A stretch of DNA of 62,063 bases from Pseudoxanthomonas suwonensis J47 (GCF_000513955.1 NZ_AZUZ01000027.1:1-62063); one strand, 5' to 3'; positions 45,301 through 57,538 are shown, counted from the first letter of the stretch. Notes: generated from the sequence alone by a model not told the origin. Made by a program: numbers and translations.

Positions 45301-46250
45301 CCGCGGCCGGTCGCGCCCTCGTCGCGGATCTCGCCGCCGGCGCCGGTGGAGGCGCCCGGGAACGGCGAGATCGCGGTCGGGTGGTTGTGGGTTTCGACCT
45401 TGATCTGGAACGCCGACGGCACCGCCGGCTCGACGCGGTATTCGCCGGTGGCCGGATCGGGGCGGTAGCGCGAGGCCAGGTGGCCCTCGATCACCGCGGC
45501 GTTGTCGCTGTACGCGCTGAGCGTGTGGTGCGGGGTCTTCTGGTGGGTGTTCTTGATCATCCGGAACAGGGAGCGGTCCTGTTCCTCGCCGTCGATGGTC
45601 CAGCTGGCGTTGAAGATCTTGTGCCGGCAGTGCTCGGAATTGGCCTGCGCGAACATCATCAGCTCGACGTCGGAGGGCTCGCGGCCCAGCTCGGTGTAGC
45701 GGGCGCGCAGGTACTCGATCTCGTCGTCGGCCAGGGCCAGGCCCAGGCGGCGGTTGGCGCTTTCCAGCTCCGCCAGCGGGATGCGCTCCAGCGGCTTGCG
45801 CGCCGGCGCGGCGAACAGCGCGCCGGCGCCGTCGCGCGAGTCCAGCAGCGACTGGGTCATCGGGTCGTGCAGGAGGCGCGCGGCCGCGGCGGCGGTGGCC
45901 GGGTCGGTCGGCCAGCCCACCAGGTCCAGGCGCATGCCGCGCTCGACGCGGGCGACCGGCAGGCCGGCGCCCTGCAGCAGTTCGGTGGCCTTGCTCGACC
46001 ACGGCGAGCGGGTGCCCAGGCGCGGCACCACGAAGCGCGACTGCGCGCCCGGGGCGAGCGGGGTCTCGGCGTCGCCGGCCTGGAGGATGCGGTGCAGGGC
46101 CTCGCGGTCGGGCGCGGTTGCGCCCGGCTGGACGAAATAGACGTGCCAGGCGCCTTCGATGCGAAGGCCGGGGACCAGGGACTGCAGGCGGGTTTCGAGC
46201 CGCTGCCGGCGGAACGGCGAAAGGGCGGGCGCGCCCTCGAGGACGATCAT
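42357..46250 (-). CDS. purL: Phosphoribosylformylglycinamidine synthase
   Basis: A 1297-residue single-chain enzyme of purine synthesis that converts FGAR, ATP and glutamine to FGAM. The order is the expected one: N-terminal PurS-like region, linker, two AIR-synthetase-like halves (with [25 protein letters not shown] shortened around about residue 290 and [14 protein letters not shown]), and a C-terminal class I glutamine amidotransferase with GVCNGCQMM (nucleophile cysteine) and the final PHPERV. The length matches the large gammaproteobacterial form. It is preceded by a 137-base gap to dsbC on the same strand and is probably its own unit, presumably PurR-controlled elsewhere; no operator was identified. 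Confidence 0.97.
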   Translation of the reverse strand: MIVLEGAPALSPFRRQRLETRLQSLVPGLRIEGAWHVYFVQPGATAPDREALHRILQAGDAETPLAPGAQSRFVVPRLGTRSPWSSKATELLQGAGLPVARVERGMRLDLVGWPTDPATAAAAARLLHDPMTQSLLDSRDGAGALFAAPARKPLERIPLAELESANRRLGLALADDEIEYLRARYTELGREPSDVELMMFAQANSEHCRHKIFNASWTIDGEEQDRSLFRMIKNTHQKTPHHTLSAYSDNAAVIEGHLASRYRPDPATGEYRVEPAVPSAFQIKVETHNHPTAISPFPGASTGAGGEIRDEGATGRGGKPKAGLTGFTVSHLRIPTLPQPWEGDRALNPRMAPALEIMTDGPLGGAAFNNEFGRPNLLGYFRSFELPEGEGPDGSKLVRAYDKPIMLAGGLGAIDRIQVEKIPLKPGDAVIVLGGPAMLIGLGGGAASSVASGESAEDLDFASVQRDNPEMERRCQEVIDRCVALGERNPIHFFHDVGAGGLSNAIPELLHDSGVGGVIDLARVPTDDPSLSPLELWCNESQERYVLGVPAERLQEFAEICARERCPFAAVGVATAEERLVVAYGATPGNIPADAPIDLPMDVLFGKPPKMHRDTAHPPAAPWPALATSALDLRQAGLRVLAHPTVAAKSFLVTIGDRSVGGLTAREQMVGPWQLPVADCAITLADYEGFAGEAMAIGERTPLALLDSAAAARMAVGEAITNLCAAPVDALEQVKLSANWMAAAGHPGEDALLYDAVRAVGMELCPELDVSIPVGKDSLSMQAQWQADGQAHKSVSPVSLVVSAFAPVADVRGQLTPLLADEPESDLWLIGLGGGRQRLGGSVLAQVHAQGELPAFGGEVPDLDDPERLRNFFALVRDAREAGLLLAYHDRSDGGAFAAMCEMAFASRRGLDIVLDGWGEDPFRTLFNEELGAVVQVADEDRAAFADLVERHALTECAQRIARPTSMPKVRVRHDGELLVEWSWQELFDAWWSVTHAMQKLRDNPEGADEERAVARDFAAPGLQAKLSFDPAEDVAAPFIATGARPRVAILREQGVNSHIEMARAFDRAGFVPVDVHMSDLVAGRIGLDGFKGLAACGGFSYGDVLGAGRGWATSILERAELRAAFAAFFGREDTFSLGVCNGCQMMSQLKDIIPGAQHWPKFLRNRSEQFEGRTALLEVVESPSVLLRGMAGSRIPVAVAHGEGRAEFDSPLDQAAARVALRYVDGNGQVATAYPLNPNGSPDGITGLSSEDGRATILMPHPERVARTVNLSWHPAGWGNDSPWMRMFRNARVWVG

Positions 46251-46387
46251 GTCCGGGGAAGTCGCAGGGAAAGGCCCGCCATTGTACCGGAGCGCGCGGG
46301 CCGGTTCCGGCGTGGGCGCCCGGGCCCGTCAGGACAGGTTGTGCAGCCTGCGGGGCAGAGGGCGGCCGGAGCCGCCCGTGACATGGC

Positions 46388-47203
46388 TCAGCGCGAGCCG
46401 CCGGCTGCCGGGCGGGCGCCTTCCAGGGCCTGCAGCAGCTGCTGCGGCGGGACGTAGCCGCCCAGCTGGGTGCCGTCGGCGGCGAACACCGCCGGGGTGC
46501 CGCCGACGCCGACGCGCTCGCCGATGGCGTACTGCATCGCCACCGGGTTGGTGCAGCGCTTCTTCTGCACCGGGTTGCCGGTCTTGGCGCTGGACAGGGC
46601 CTGCTTGCGGTCTGAGGCGCACCAGACCGATTCCATGTCGATGAAGTCCTGGCTGGCCGGGCCCATCCGCGGGAAGGCGACGTATTCGACGGCGATGCCG
46701 AGCTTGTTGTACTCGGCGATCTGCTGGTGCATGCGCCGGCAGTAGCCGCATTCGATGTCGGTGAACACGGTGATCGTGTGCTTCGCATTCGGCGGGGCGA
46801 ACACGATGCGGTCCTGTTGCGGGATGCTGGCGATCAGCTTTGCGCGGTGGGCCATCAGGCCGGCGCTGGTGGCCTGCTTGCGCTCCTGCAGGTCGAACGG
46901 CTGGGTCTGCATCAGGTAGCGGCCGTCGTCGGAGACGTAGACGACCTGGCCGCCCAGCAGGACTTCGCGGAAGCCGGCGAAGGGGGCGTCGCCGATGTAT
47001 TCGGGGGTGATGTCCGGGGCCACGCCCTGCAGGGCGGCGCGCACGCGTTCCTCGGCGCTGCCGGCGGCGGGGCCGGCAGCCGGCCTGGCGGCCGCGGGGG
47101 CCTTGGCCTGGCCGGCGGCGGGCGTGGCGGGCTGGGCGCAGGCGCCGAGGCTGATCGCGCAGAGCAGCGCGGTGGCGAGGGATCGGAACATGCGGCGCAC
47201 CAT
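46388..47203 (-). CDS. DsbC family thiol:disulfide isomerase
   Basis: A 271-residue DsbC/DsbG-type protein that reshuffles disulfides in the periplasm. It has an N-terminal dimerisation region (about 50-110), a linker, and a thioredoxin domain with C152-G-Y-C155, FTDIECGYCRRMH, and the cis-proline segment VGGTPAVF. The N-terminus ends in LGAC22, which fits a lipobox, so this homologue may be a membrane-anchored lipoprotein, unlike E. coli DsbC. An Ala/Pro-rich spacer (23-48) follows, as is usual after lipidation. Starts at 47203 or 47191 are both possible. It lies downstream of xerD on the same strand beyond a 650-base repeat region. Confidence 0.9.
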   Translation of the reverse strand: MVRRMFRSLATALLCAISLGACAQPATPAAGQAKAPAAARPAAGPAAGSAEERVRAALQGVAPDITPEYIGDAPFAGFREVLLGGQVVYVSDDGRYLMQTQPFDLQERKQATSAGLMAHRAKLIASIPQQDRIVFAPPNAKHTITVFTDIECGYCRRMHQQIAEYNKLGIAVEYVAFPRMGPASQDFIDMESVWCASDRKQALSSAKTGNPVQKKRCTNPVAMQYAIGERVGVGGTPAVFAADGTQLGGYVPPQQLLQALEGARPAAGGSR

Positions 47204-47350
47204 CGGGGAAAGATCGGCGGATTCTGGCATATCGGGCCGTGGAGGCCTGCGTGGCGCGGGGCTGCGGTTCACGCTCCAGCTGGGCGCCGGCCGGGTGGCG
47301 GAGGCCGCGGAGGCCGCAACAGCAACGGCGACGGCATCAGCGTGTGCGGG

Positions 47351-47500
47351 CTTCGGAGGGAGCCGCGGCAGCGCGGGGGTATGGCGCATCGCGCGGTTCC
47401 GCGTCCTGCTCCAACGCGCGAGCGCGGCACATCCATGTGCCGCTCGCGCCATACCCCCACGCTACCGCGTCTTTCGGCGCGTCCGCGTCGTGGCTTCGTT
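47351..47500 (-). repeat. Dispersed hairpin element, copy B
   Basis: Inverted relative to copies A (163-320) and C (56809-56960). On the minus strand it shows GAAAGACGCGGTAGCG, the GGGGTAT arm, a hairpin (47443-47424) with stem GCGGCACA/TGTGCCGC around TGGA, the second CGCGCG hairpin with TTGGAGCAGGACGCGGAAC, and the partner ATACCCC arm. Its tail leads into a degenerate GTTGCT-like tract, as in copy C. Confidence 0.7.
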
Positions 47501-47621
47501 TTTCTCCCCTCTCCCGGTGGCAGACGGGTCCATGGCGTAGAGCGCGTAGCCCGGGTAAGCGAAGCGCACCTGGGGACCAGGTGCACCACAGGGGTGGATC
47601 AGGAGTGGCAGGTACGCCATT

Positions 47622-47655
47622 CCCCGGATGCGGCCTGCGGCCTTATCCGGGCTGC
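47622..47655 (-). repeat. REP-like palindrome
   Basis: On the minus strand GCAGCCCGGATAAGGCCGC, then AGGCCGCATCCGGGG: a hairpin with CCCGGAT/ATCCGGG ends, related to the copy at 4-32. A weaker relative beginning GTAGCCCGGGTAAGCG is at 47546-47574. Confidence 0.6.
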
Positions 47656-47724
47656 AGGTCGCTTCGTCGCTCCGTCGATCGAAGCCACGATCCCGACGCG
47701 CCCGGGGACGCCGTACCCCGGTAT

Positions 47725-47760
47725 CCGCGGCCGTGGCACATGGATGTGCCACGGCCGCGG
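47725..47760. repeat. Perfect 16-bp inverted repeat with TGGA apex
   Basis: CCGCGGCCGTGGCACA (47725-47740) and its exact complement TGTGCCACGGCCGCGG (47745-47760) enclose TGGA. The apex and inner stem equal those of the dispersed hairpin element. Outer arms GCCGTACCCCGGTATC (47710-47725) and an imperfect partner at about 47798-47814 extend the symmetry, so this may be a diverged fourth copy. Confidence 0.75.
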
Positions 47761-47854
47761 AAGGACATGGATCCGAGCGGTGACCCGGATACCCGGGGTG
47801 CGGCGGCCCGGTCCGGAGCCCACGCTTTCCATGCCTTGGAAGAACGAACGCGGC

Positions 47855-48838
47855 TCAGCCCCGCGGATGGTGCCGGGCGTGGAGGGTCTGCAGGTGTTCG
47901 CGGGCGACCAGGGTGTAGATCTGGGTGGTGGAGAGGCTGGCGTGGCCTAGCAGCAATTGCAGCGCGCGCAGGTCGGCGCCGTGGTTGAGCAGGTGGGTTG
48001 CGAAGCTGTGGCGGATGCCGTGCGGGGTGACCGTGGACGGGTCGATGCCGGCCGCGGCGGCGTGGCGCTTGAGTGCCTGCCACCAGGCCTGGCGGGTCGG
48101 GGCGCGGCGCTCCGCGGTCAGGAACAGCGGCACGCTGCCGTAGGCGTCGGGCGGGACCGGCTTGCCGCCGGCCAGCTGGGGGCGGGCCTCGGCGAGGTAG
48201 CGCTCCAGCCAGTGCCGGGATTCCTCGCCCAGCGGCACCAGCCGCTCCTTGCTGCCCTTGCCGATCACCCGGACCACGCCCTGGCGCAGGTTCACCGCGT
48301 TGGCCGGCAGGTCGACCAGCTCGCTCACGCGCAGGCCGGCGGCGTACATCAGCTCGAGCATGGCGCGGTCGCGCAGGCCTTCGGGGGTGGACAGGTCGGG
48401 CGCGGCCAGCAGCGCCTCCACCTGCGATTCGGTCAGCGCCTTGGGCAGCGGCCGTGGCAGGCGCGGCGGCTCGATCAGCGCGGCCGGGTCGTCGGCGCGC
48501 GTGCCGGCGCGGACCAGGTGGGCGAAGAACGCGCGCAGGCTGGCGCGCAGGCGGGCGTTGCTGCGCGGCTTGTAGCCGTGCTCCGCGCGCCAGCGCAGGT
48601 AGTCGAACAGGCCGGCGCGATCGATCCGTACCAGGCCGCCGCCGGCGCCGTCGCGCCAGCGCGCCAGCTGCTCGAGGTCGCGACGGTAGGCGGCCTGGGT
48701 CTGCCGGGCCAGGCCGTGCTCGGCCCAGGCGGCCTCGATGAACCGTTCGATCTCCCGCGCATCCTCCTCGCGCAACGGCGGCAGGCTGCGGGCGAGGCGG
48801 CGGCGGTCGGCGGTGCTGTGGCTGTCGCGTTGGACCAT
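47855..48838 (-). CDS. xerD: Tyrosine recombinase XerD
   Basis: A 327-residue site-specific recombinase that, with XerC, resolves chromosome dimers at dif. The N-terminal SAM-like DNA-binding region (about 30-115) is followed by the catalytic domain with R170, K194, H273-x-x-R276, H299 and the nucleophile Y308 in STTQIYTLV. All active-site residues are present. It is about 25 residues longer than E. coli XerD at the N-terminus; a later start is possible but none is clearly better. It is divergent from the RDD gene with 41 bases between them. No dif site was recognised in the window. Confidence 0.93.
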   Translation of the reverse strand: MVQRDSHSTADRRRLARSLPPLREEDAREIERFIEAAWAEHGLARQTQAAYRRDLEQLARWRDGAGGGLVRIDRAGLFDYLRWRAEHGYKPRSNARLRASLRAFFAHLVRAGTRADDPAALIEPPRLPRPLPKALTESQVEALLAAPDLSTPEGLRDRAMLELMYAAGLRVSELVDLPANAVNLRQGVVRVIGKGSKERLVPLGEESRHWLERYLAEARPQLAGGKPVPPDAYGSVPLFLTAERRAPTRQAWWQALKRHAAAAGIDPSTVTPHGIRHSFATHLLNHGADLRALQLLLGHASLSTTQIYTLVAREHLQTLHARHHPRG

Positions 48839-48879
48839 GCTGCAAGGATAGCCGGCGCCAGCGGCTATCCTGTGCGCCG

Positions 48880-49365
48880 ATGGAAGACACTGCCCCCGAA
48901 TCCGCCGACACCTCCACCCGCCCGCGCACCCTGATCCTCTGGCGCCTGCTGTCGCTGTTCTACGACTTTTGGCCGTGCGCGGCGATGTGGATGCTGGTGT
49001 CGCTGCTGTTCAACCTCGGCTACACGGTCCTCGGCCACCACCCGGAGCGCGAGAACATCCCGCCGGGCAGCCTGCTGAGCTGGCTGCTGTTCCTGGCCTG
49101 CGTGGGCGTGACCGGCCTGTACGCGACCGGCAGCTGGCGCCGCGGCGGGCAGACCCTGGGCATGCGCCCGTGGCGGCTGAAGGTGGTCGCCGCCGATGGC
49201 GGCGTGCCGGGCTGGGGCGCGCTGTGGCTGCGCTACCTGGTCGGGGTGCTGTCGCTGCTGGCCGGCGGGCTGGGCTTCTGGTGGGCCTGGTTCGACCGGG
49301 GGCGCCTGGCCTGGCACGACCGCGCCAGCGGCACCCGCCTGGTCAGGCTGCCGAAGCGGCGCTGA
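48880..49365 (+). CDS. RDD family membrane protein
   Basis: A 161-residue membrane protein of the RDD family. It has an N-terminal acidic tail, three hydrophobic segments (about 25-45, 65-85 and 110-130), [12 protein letters not shown] after the second segment, and a C-terminal [14 protein letters not shown], which is the usual RDD closing pattern. The function is unknown; some RDD proteins act in ion transport. It converges on lptG with 7 bases between stops, and a hairpin shared by both genes is not obvious. Confidence 0.85.
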   Translation: MEDTAPESADTSTRPRTLILWRLLSLFYDFWPCAAMWMLVSLLFNLGYTVLGHHPERENIPPGSLLSWLLFLACVGVTGLYATGSWRRGGQTLGMRPWRLKVVAADGGVPGWGALWLRYLVGVLSLLAGGLGFWWAWFDRGRLAWHDRASGTRLVRLPKRR

Positions 49366-49372
49366 GCCGTGC

Positions 49373-50482
49373 TCAGCCGGACTTGCGCCGGAACAGCCAC
49401 CACGAGGTGGCCATCATCAGGATCGGCGGCAGCGCGTAGGCGATGCGGTAGTCGAAGCGGAACGCGCCGGCGAGCCGGCCGAACTGCATCTGCAGCAGCA
49501 TGAAGCCCAGCGAGAACAGGATGCCGAGGAACAGGCGCTTGCCCATCCCGCCGCTGCGCAGGCTGCCGAAGGCGAACGGCACCGCGGCCAGGCACAGCGC
49601 CAGCACGTTCAGCGGGTAGAACCAGCGGCTCCAGTAGATGTCCTCGTACTCGCGCGCGTCGAGGTTGTTGCGCGTGCGGTAGTCGATGCTGGCGCGCAGG
49701 TCGGCGGCGGAGAGGTTGCGCGGCCGGGTCACGCCGGCGGCCAGCGCGGCCGGGTCCAGCTGCGAATCCCAGCGCTCTTCGGCCACCCGCTCCTCGCGGG
49801 CGCTGCCCGGGCTGAAGGCGAACTGGATCCGGCGCACGTCGCGCAGGCGCCAGCCCTCGCTGTCGTGCTCGGCCACGGCGGCGCGGGTCAGGGTCTGCAG
49901 GCCGCCCTCCGGGGCCAGCTGGTACAGGCGCACGTCGCGCAGCTCCAGGATGCGGTGGCCGTCGACCACCCGCTCGCGGCCGTCGATGGCGTTGAGGAAG
50001 GTGTCGCCCTCGCGCGCCCACAGGCCCGAGTAGCGGGCCATGGCCACGTTGTTGCTCTTGGCCGCCAGCTTGAGCTGGTCGGACTGGCGCTGGCCCCACG
50101 GCGCCAGGGTCTCGCCGTTGAGCACCATCAGCGCGGTCAGGATCACCAGCGCCGCGGCCACCGAGGCGCTGAGCCGGCGCCGCGACAGGCCCAGCGCGCG
50201 CAGCGCGGTCAGTTCCGAGGTCGCCGCCAGCTGGCCCAGGCCCATCAGCGAGCCGATCACCGCCGCGTAAGGGAAGATGACGTAGGCGCGGCGCGGCACG
50301 CTGTAGGCCACCACCGCCAGCGCGGTCGGGAAATCGTAGCTGCCCTTGCCGAGGTCGCCGACCTGGCCGGAGATGGCCATGACCACGTCGAAGCCCAGCA
50401 GTACCGCCCAGGTCAGCAGCACCGTGGCCAGCACCACCCGGCCGATATAGATGTCGTGGATGCGCGGGCGCAGGGCGATCAT
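49373..50482 (-). CDS. lptG: LPS export ABC transporter permease LptG
   Basis: A 369-residue inner-membrane permease of the LptB2FG complex that extracts lipopolysaccharide for transport to the outer membrane. Six transmembrane helices are arranged three at each end, flanking a periplasmic beta-jellyroll domain (about 130-270). The coupling region ELTALRALGLSRRRL (about 95-110) contacts LptB. The ATG at 50482 overlaps the lptF stop by four bases (ATGA). The order lptF-lptG is conserved, divergent from pepA. Confidence 0.94.
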   Translation of the reverse strand: MIALRPRIHDIYIGRVVLATVLLTWAVLLGFDVVMAISGQVGDLGKGSYDFPTALAVVAYSVPRRAYVIFPYAAVIGSLMGLGQLAATSELTALRALGLSRRRLSASVAAALVILTALMVLNGETLAPWGQRQSDQLKLAAKSNNVAMARYSGLWAREGDTFLNAIDGRERVVDGHRILELRDVRLYQLAPEGGLQTLTRAAVAEHDSEGWRLRDVRRIQFAFSPGSAREERVAEERWDSQLDPAALAAGVTRPRNLSAADLRASIDYRTRNNLDAREYEDIYWSRWFYPLNVLALCLAAVPFAFGSLRSGGMGKRLFLGILFSLGFMLLQMQFGRLAGAFRFDYRIAYALPPILMMATSWWLFRRKSG

Positions 50483-51564
50483 GCCGCGCTCCTCCGCGGC
50501 CGCGACACGCGGCCGTCGCGCAGGTACAGCCAGGCCGCCAGTGCCAGCAGCGGCAGGGTCAGCCACCACAGGCCGACCAGGCCCGGCAGCTCGCCTTCGG
50601 CCAGCATGCGGGTGCCGATGAACATCAGGTTCACGCACACCAGGTAGGCGAGGAAGCCCAGCATCAGCCGGCCGTAGCGCTGCTGCCGCGGCGAGCTGCG
50701 CCCCAGCGGCAGGGTCAGCAGGGCGAAGCCCAGGGCCAGCAGCGGCGGGGTCAGGCGGGCGTGGAGCTCGGCGATGGCCTCGGGCCGGCCGTCGCCGATC
50801 AGGTCCGGCGTCGGGGCCAGGGCCGGGTCGTCGCGGTCGCGGGTCTCGGCGCGGTCAGGCAGGGCCACCTCGTTGATGGCGTAGCGCATCAGGCGGAAGT
50901 CCAGGGCCCCGTCCAGCGGGCCTTCCAGGCGCTGGCCCTCGCGCAGCTGCAGGTAGCGGCTGCGCTCGCCCTCGAACTGCAGGTCGCCCTCGCGGGCGGT
51001 CATCACGTCGATCCGGCCTTCACGCTCGCGCTGCAGGAACACGCCGCGCAGGGTGGCCCCGTCCTCGGCCATGGCGTCGACGTAGACGATGCCGCCGTCG
51101 CTGGGCAGCGAGGTGAAGCGGCCCGGCTCCAGCCCGGCCACGATCAGGCTGCGGTTGGCCTGCTCGACCATCTGCGCCCCGGTGCGCTGGGCCCAGGGCC
51201 CCAGCCACAGCGAGCACACGCCCACCGCCAGGGCCACCGGCAGGGCGACCAGCAGCAGCGGGCGCAGCAGCCGGCGCGGCCCCACGCCCACGGCGTTCAG
51301 GACCGCCATCTCCGAATCCCGGTACAGCCGGGCCACCGAAAGCATCAGCCCCAGCATCAGCGCCAGCGGCAGGACCAGGGGCAGGTACACCAGCAGCTGC
51401 AGGCCCAGCTGGGACAGCAGCAGGCGCGCTGGCAGGCCGCCGTCGGCGATTTCGCCCAGCACGTCGACCAGGACGCCGCCGAGGCTCACCACCAGCAGGA
51501 CGATCAGGGTCGCCAGGAAGCTCTGGAGGAAGTCGCCCAGCAGGTATCGGTCGAGCTTCGGCAT
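50479..51564 (-). CDS. lptF: LPS export ABC transporter permease LptF
   Basis: A 361-residue partner permease of LptG in the LptB2FG extractor. It begins [24 protein letters not shown], has [19 protein letters not shown] as the cytoplasmic coupling helix (about 90-108), a periplasmic jellyroll domain in the middle, and three C-terminal transmembrane helices. The start at 51564 is set by the family N-terminus. It is divergent from pepA, with 121 bases between the two starts. Confidence 0.94.
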   Translation of the reverse strand: MPKLDRYLLGDFLQSFLATLIVLLVVSLGGVLVDVLGEIADGGLPARLLLSQLGLQLLVYLPLVLPLALMLGLMLSVARLYRDSEMAVLNAVGVGPRRLLRPLLLVALPVALAVGVCSLWLGPWAQRTGAQMVEQANRSLIVAGLEPGRFTSLPSDGGIVYVDAMAEDGATLRGVFLQREREGRIDVMTAREGDLQFEGERSRYLQLREGQRLEGPLDGALDFRLMRYAINEVALPDRAETRDRDDPALAPTPDLIGDGRPEAIAELHARLTPPLLALGFALLTLPLGRSSPRQQRYGRLMLGFLAYLVCVNLMFIGTRMLAEGELPGLVGLWWLTLPLLALAAWLYLRDGRVSRPRRSAA

Positions 51565-51576
51565 CTGGCTGGGCAG

Positions 51577-51590
51577 TCCTATAAAATCCC
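51577..51590. promoter_or_regulatory. AT-rich promoter patch between lptF and pepA
   Basis: CCTATAAAATCC is the only AT-rich run in the 121-base divergent gap. TATAAA (plus) and TTTATA (minus, with TGTCCA 16 bases upstream) could be -10 boxes for pepA and lptF respectively. There is no strong -35 on the plus strand. Confidence 0.35.
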
Positions 51591-51685
51591 GGATTCGCTT
51601 GTGGACACCCGGGCGGGCCCCGAGACGGGGCCGGGCCGAGGCGATCCGCGATTGTACCTGTCGCTTCGTTCCAGGAATCTGCTCA

Positions 51686-53155
51686 ATGGCCCTGCAATTC
51701 ACCCTGAACCGGGAAGCCGCCGCCGCGGCCGCCTTCGACTGCGTCGTGGTCGGCGCCTTTGCCGACAAGACGCTCACGCCCGCGGGCCAGGCGATCGACG
51801 CGGCCAGCGGTGGCCGCCTGCGCGCCCTGCTGGAGCGCGGCGACCTCAGCGGCCGCACCGGCCGCACCCTGGTCCTGCACGACCTGCCGGGCGTGGCCGC
51901 GCCGCGCGTGCTGGTGGTGGGCCTGGGCGAAGCCGGCAAGTTCGGCGTGCCGCAGTACCTCAAGGCCGTCGCCGACACGGTGCGCACGCTGAAGACCGGC
52001 CCGGTCGGCAAGGCGCTGCTGACCCTGAGCGAAGTCCCGGTCGCCGGCCGCGACGCCGCCTGGAACATCCGCCAGGCCGCGGTCGCCGCCGACCATGCCG
52101 CCTACCGCTACACCGCCACCCTGGGCAAGAAGAAGGACGAGCCGGGCCTGCGCGAGCTGGCCATCGCCGGCGAGGACGCCACCGCGCTGGCCCAGGGCGA
52201 GGCCATCGCCGCCGGCGTGGCCTTCACCCGCGAGCTGGGCAACCTGCCGCCGAACATCTGCAACCCCGCCTACCTGGCCGAACAGGCGCAGGCTTTCGCC
52301 GCCGCCCACGACGGCGCCGAGTGCGAGGTGCTGGACGAGCAGCAGATGGAAGCGCTAGGCATGGGCTCGCTGCTGGCCGTGGCCCGCGGCTCGGCCAACC
52401 GGCCGAAGCTGGTGGTACTGAAGTGGAACGGTGGCGGCAGCGCGAAACCCTACGTGCTGGTCGGCAAGGGCATCACCTTCGACACCGGCGGCGTCAACCT
52501 GAAGACCCAGGGCGGCATCGAGGAGATGAAGTACGACATGCTCGGCGCCGGCAGCGTCATGGGCACCTTCGTCGCCGCGGTGAAGATGAAGCTGCCGCTG
52601 AACCTGGTGGTGATCGCCCCGGCGGTGGAGAACGCGATCGACGGCAACAGCTACCGTCCGTCCGACGTGATCACCTCCATGTCCGGCAAGACCATCGAGG
52701 TCGGCAACACCGACGCCGAAGGCCGCCTGATCCTGTGCGACGCGCTGACCTACGCGCAGCGCTTCGAGCCGCAGGCGCTCATCGACGTCGCCACCCTGAC
52801 CGGCGCCTGCATGGTCGCGCTGGGCAAGTTCGCCTCCGGCCTGATGAGCAAGCACGACGACCTGGCCCAGGAGCTGCTGGACGCCGGCGAACAGGTATTC
52901 GACCGCGCCTGGCGCCTGCCGCTGTGGGACGAGTACCAGACCCTGCTGGAATCCAGCTTCGCCGACGTCTACAACATCGGCGGCCGCTGGGGCGGCGCGA
53001 TCACCGCCGGCTGCTTCCTCTCGCGCTTCACCGAGGGCCAGCGCTGGGCGCACCTGGACATCGCCGGTTCGGCCAGCGACGAAGGCAAGCGCGGCATGGC
53101 CACCGGCCGTCCGGTCGGCCTGCTGAGCCAGTGGCTGCTGGACCGGGCCGGCTGA
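51686..53155 (+). CDS. pepA: Leucyl aminopeptidase PepA
   Basis: A 489-residue dizinc M17 aminopeptidase. In E. coli, PepA also acts as an accessory DNA-binding protein at cer sites. The catalytic domain has [15 protein letters not shown] (metal lysine and aspartate), the signature [10 protein letters not shown], and [10 protein letters not shown]. The ATG at 51686 gives the family N-terminus MALQFTL. holC follows 52 bases downstream and then valS, the classic pepA-holC-valS order. Confidence 0.95.
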   Translation: MALQFTLNREAAAAAAFDCVVVGAFADKTLTPAGQAIDAASGGRLRALLERGDLSGRTGRTLVLHDLPGVAAPRVLVVGLGEAGKFGVPQYLKAVADTVRTLKTGPVGKALLTLSEVPVAGRDAAWNIRQAAVAADHAAYRYTATLGKKKDEPGLRELAIAGEDATALAQGEAIAAGVAFTRELGNLPPNICNPAYLAEQAQAFAAAHDGAECEVLDEQQMEALGMGSLLAVARGSANRPKLVVLKWNGGGSAKPYVLVGKGITFDTGGVNLKTQGGIEEMKYDMLGAGSVMGTFVAAVKMKLPLNLVVIAPAVENAIDGNSYRPSDVITSMSGKTIEVGNTDAEGRLILCDALTYAQRFEPQALIDVATLTGACMVALGKFASGLMSKHDDLAQELLDAGEQVFDRAWRLPLWDEYQTLLESSFADVYNIGGRWGGAITAGCFLSRFTEGQRWAHLDIAGSASDEGKRGMATGRPVGLLSQWLLDRAG

Positions 53156-53207
53156 GCGGCCGGGCCGGCCGCACTGCGCGCCGGCCCGCCCCGATCCCGG
53201 ATAGCCC

Positions 53208-53630
53208 ATGCCCCGCGCCGACTTCTACCTGATCGCCAAGCCGCGCTTCGCAGACCAGCCGCTGCTGCTGGTCTGCGAACTCGCCAAGCGCGCCTGCGCC
53301 GCCAACCAGTTCACCCTGATCCTGGCGCGCGACGCGGCCCAGGCCGAGGAGACCGACGACCTGCTGTGGTCGTTCGAGCCCGACGCCTTCATCCCGCACC
53401 AGATCGCCGGCGACGAGGAGGACGAGCTGACCCCGGTGCTGATCGTGCCGCCGGAGATCGAGGCGCCGCCGCGGCCGCTGGTGATCAACCTGCGCGACGA
53501 AGCCTGGCAGCAGCCCTGCGAGCGCGTGCTGGAAGTGGTGCCGGCCGACCCGGCCGCGCGCGGCCCGCTGCGCGCGCGCTGGAAGCAGTACCAGGCGATG
53601 GGCTTTGAACTGAACAAGCACGATATGTGA
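53208..53630 (+). CDS. holC: DNA polymerase III subunit chi (HolC)
   Basis: A 140-residue chi subunit that links the clamp loader to single-strand binding protein. Recognisable features are the start MPRADFYLI, LVCELAKRACAANQFTLIL, FIPHQIAGDEEDELTPVLI and the end ARWKQYQAMGFELNKHDM. It lies between pepA and valS, as in E. coli. Its partner psi is encoded at 57535-58005 in the same window. A 30-base inverted repeat separates it from valS. Confidence 0.93.
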   Translation: MPRADFYLIAKPRFADQPLLLVCELAKRACAANQFTLILARDAAQAEETDDLLWSFEPDAFIPHQIAGDEEDELTPVLIVPPEIEAPPRPLVINLRDEAWQQPCERVLEVVPADPAARGPLRARWKQYQAMGFELNKHDM

Positions 53631-53633
53631 GAG

Positions 53634-53760
53634 GAGCCGTGATTCGGGATTGGTGATTGGTGATTCGAACAAGGCGACGGCAACACCGCCTGCACCTCAT
53701 CCCGGACCGACGAAGCACTGCTCTTTCCAATCCCGAATCACGAATCACGAATCACGGCTC
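53634..53760. repeat. Large inverted repeat of GTGATTCG units between holC and valS
   Basis: The left arm (53634-53667) reads GAGCCGTGATTCGGGATTGG and continues with TGATTGGTGATTCG. The right arm (53728-53760) is built of the complementary units CGAATCA repeated three times and ends CACGGCTC. The outer 13 bases (GAGCCGTGATTCG) are exact complements. Such tandem GATTCGTG-like heptamer/octamer runs are a recurrent intergenic repeat in Xanthomonadaceae. The right arm ends two bases before the valS ATG and leaves no room for a Shine-Dalgarno sequence. Confidence 0.75.
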
Positions 53761-53762
53761 TT

Positions 53763-56609
<2,847 letters not shown>

Positions 56610-56808
56610 GCGCGTTCCTCAGGCCCCTCTCCCCCCGGGAGAGGGGTTGGGGAGAGGGCCGGTTCCCCGACGTGGTCCAGGCTCCCTACTCTCCCTGCCC
56701 CCGGATCCACGCCCCGGCCCGCATCCACGGGACGCGTGCGTTCGCCGGCATGCGCGCCAGTGGCGTGCAGACATGCCGTCTCACCCCGGAGGGAGAGGGG
56801 GGACACAG

Positions 56809-56960
56809 AACGAAGCCACGACCCGGAAGCACCGAAAGACGCGGTAGCGCGGGGGTATGCCGCAAGCAGCACATGGATGTGCTGCGTTCGCGCGTTGGAG
56901 CAGGACGCGGAACCGCGCGATGCGGCATACCCCTGCGCTGCCGCGGCTCCGTCCGGAGTC
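56809..56960 (+). repeat. Dispersed hairpin element, copy C
   Basis: Same block order as copy A: GAACGAAGCCACGACCC, GAAAGACGCGGTAGCGCGGG, a GGGGTATGCCGC arm, a hairpin (56866-56885) with stem GCAGCACA/TGTGCTGC around TGGA, the second hairpin with TTGGAGCAGGACGCGGAAC between CGCGCG arms, the partner GCGGCATACCCC, and the GGCTCCGTCCGGAG tail. Confidence 0.7.
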
Positions 56961-56973
56961 GACGCACCCAAAC

Positions 56974-57021
<48 letters not shown>

Positions 57022-57034
57022 TTGCCCGCGGCCC

Positions 57035-57538
57035 TTAAAGCGGCGGCATCCGGTCCACGACGTCCGGCAGCAGCTCCTTGGCCATCACCAGCGCGTCCTC
57101 GCGGCCGTCCACCGCCGGGTAGTAGCGCGGACGGCGGCCGATCTCGTTGAAGCCCTCGCTGTGGTACAGCGCGATCGCCGCCGGATTGGACGGGCGCACT
57201 TCCAGGAAGATCCGCTGCGCCCCGCGGTCGCGGGCCGTGCGCAGCAACGCGCGCAGGATGTGCCGGCCCAGCCCGCGCGACTGCCGCTCCGGCGCCGTGC
57301 ACAGGTTCAGCAGGTGCGCCTCGTCGGCGGCAATGCTCATCACCCCGTAGCCGGCCGGCGAATCGTCGTCCAGCGCCAGCAGCGCCGGATAGCCCGCCAG
57401 CAGGCAGTCGCGGAAGATGCCCCGCGTCCACGGGAACGGATAGGCCCGCTTCTCGATCGACATCACCGCGTCCAGGTCGCCCTCGCGCATCGCGCGCAGG
57501 CGCCAGGCACGCTCCGGCTCGCGCAGCGCCGCGCTCAT
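57035..57538 (-). CDS. rimI: Ribosomal protein S18 alanine N-acetyltransferase
   Basis: A 167-residue GNAT enzyme that acetylates the N-terminal alanine of ribosomal protein S18. Features are WRLRAMREGDLDAVMSIEKRAYPFPWT near the N-terminus, the acetyl-CoA loop RQSRGLGRHIL (about 88-98), FLEVRPSNPAAIALYHSEGF and the following RRPRYYP. The ATG at 57538 overlaps the holD stop by four bases. The gene order holD-rimI matches E. coli and supports both calls. A tandem repeat and hairpin element lie downstream. Confidence 0.92.
   Translation of the reverse strand: MSAALREPERAWRLRAMREGDLDAVMSIEKRAYPFPWTRGIFRDCLLAGYPALLALDDDSPAGYGVMSIAADEAHLLNLCTAPERQSRGLGRHILRALLRTARDRGAQRIFLEVRPSNPAAIALYHSEGFNEIGRRPRYYPAVDGREDALVMAKELLPDVVDRMPPL

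Larger units (their letters stand above)
47204..47854. other. Gene-free repeat island between xerD and dsbC
   Basis: 651 bases with no supportable gene. It contains an inverted copy of the dispersed hairpin element (47351-47500), half of a CCCTCTCCC hairpin (47503-47527), REP-like palindromes at 47546-47574 and 47622-47655, and a long perfect inverted repeat at 47725-47760. A degenerate run of GTTGCT-like hexamers lies at about 47312-47332 (minus strand). Open frames crossing it are repeat-derived. Confidence 0.7.

Noticed and set aside
41331-46457. A 1708-codon plus-strand open frame opposite purL
   Set aside because: Same reason: an arginine- and alanine-rich mirror of purL codon use, with no motif or ribosome-binding site.
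53634-53762. T-box-like riboswitch before valS
   Set aside because: No specifier loop or T-box core sequence is present, and such elements belong to Gram-positive bacteria. The structure is explained by tandem GTGATTCG units in inverted orientation.
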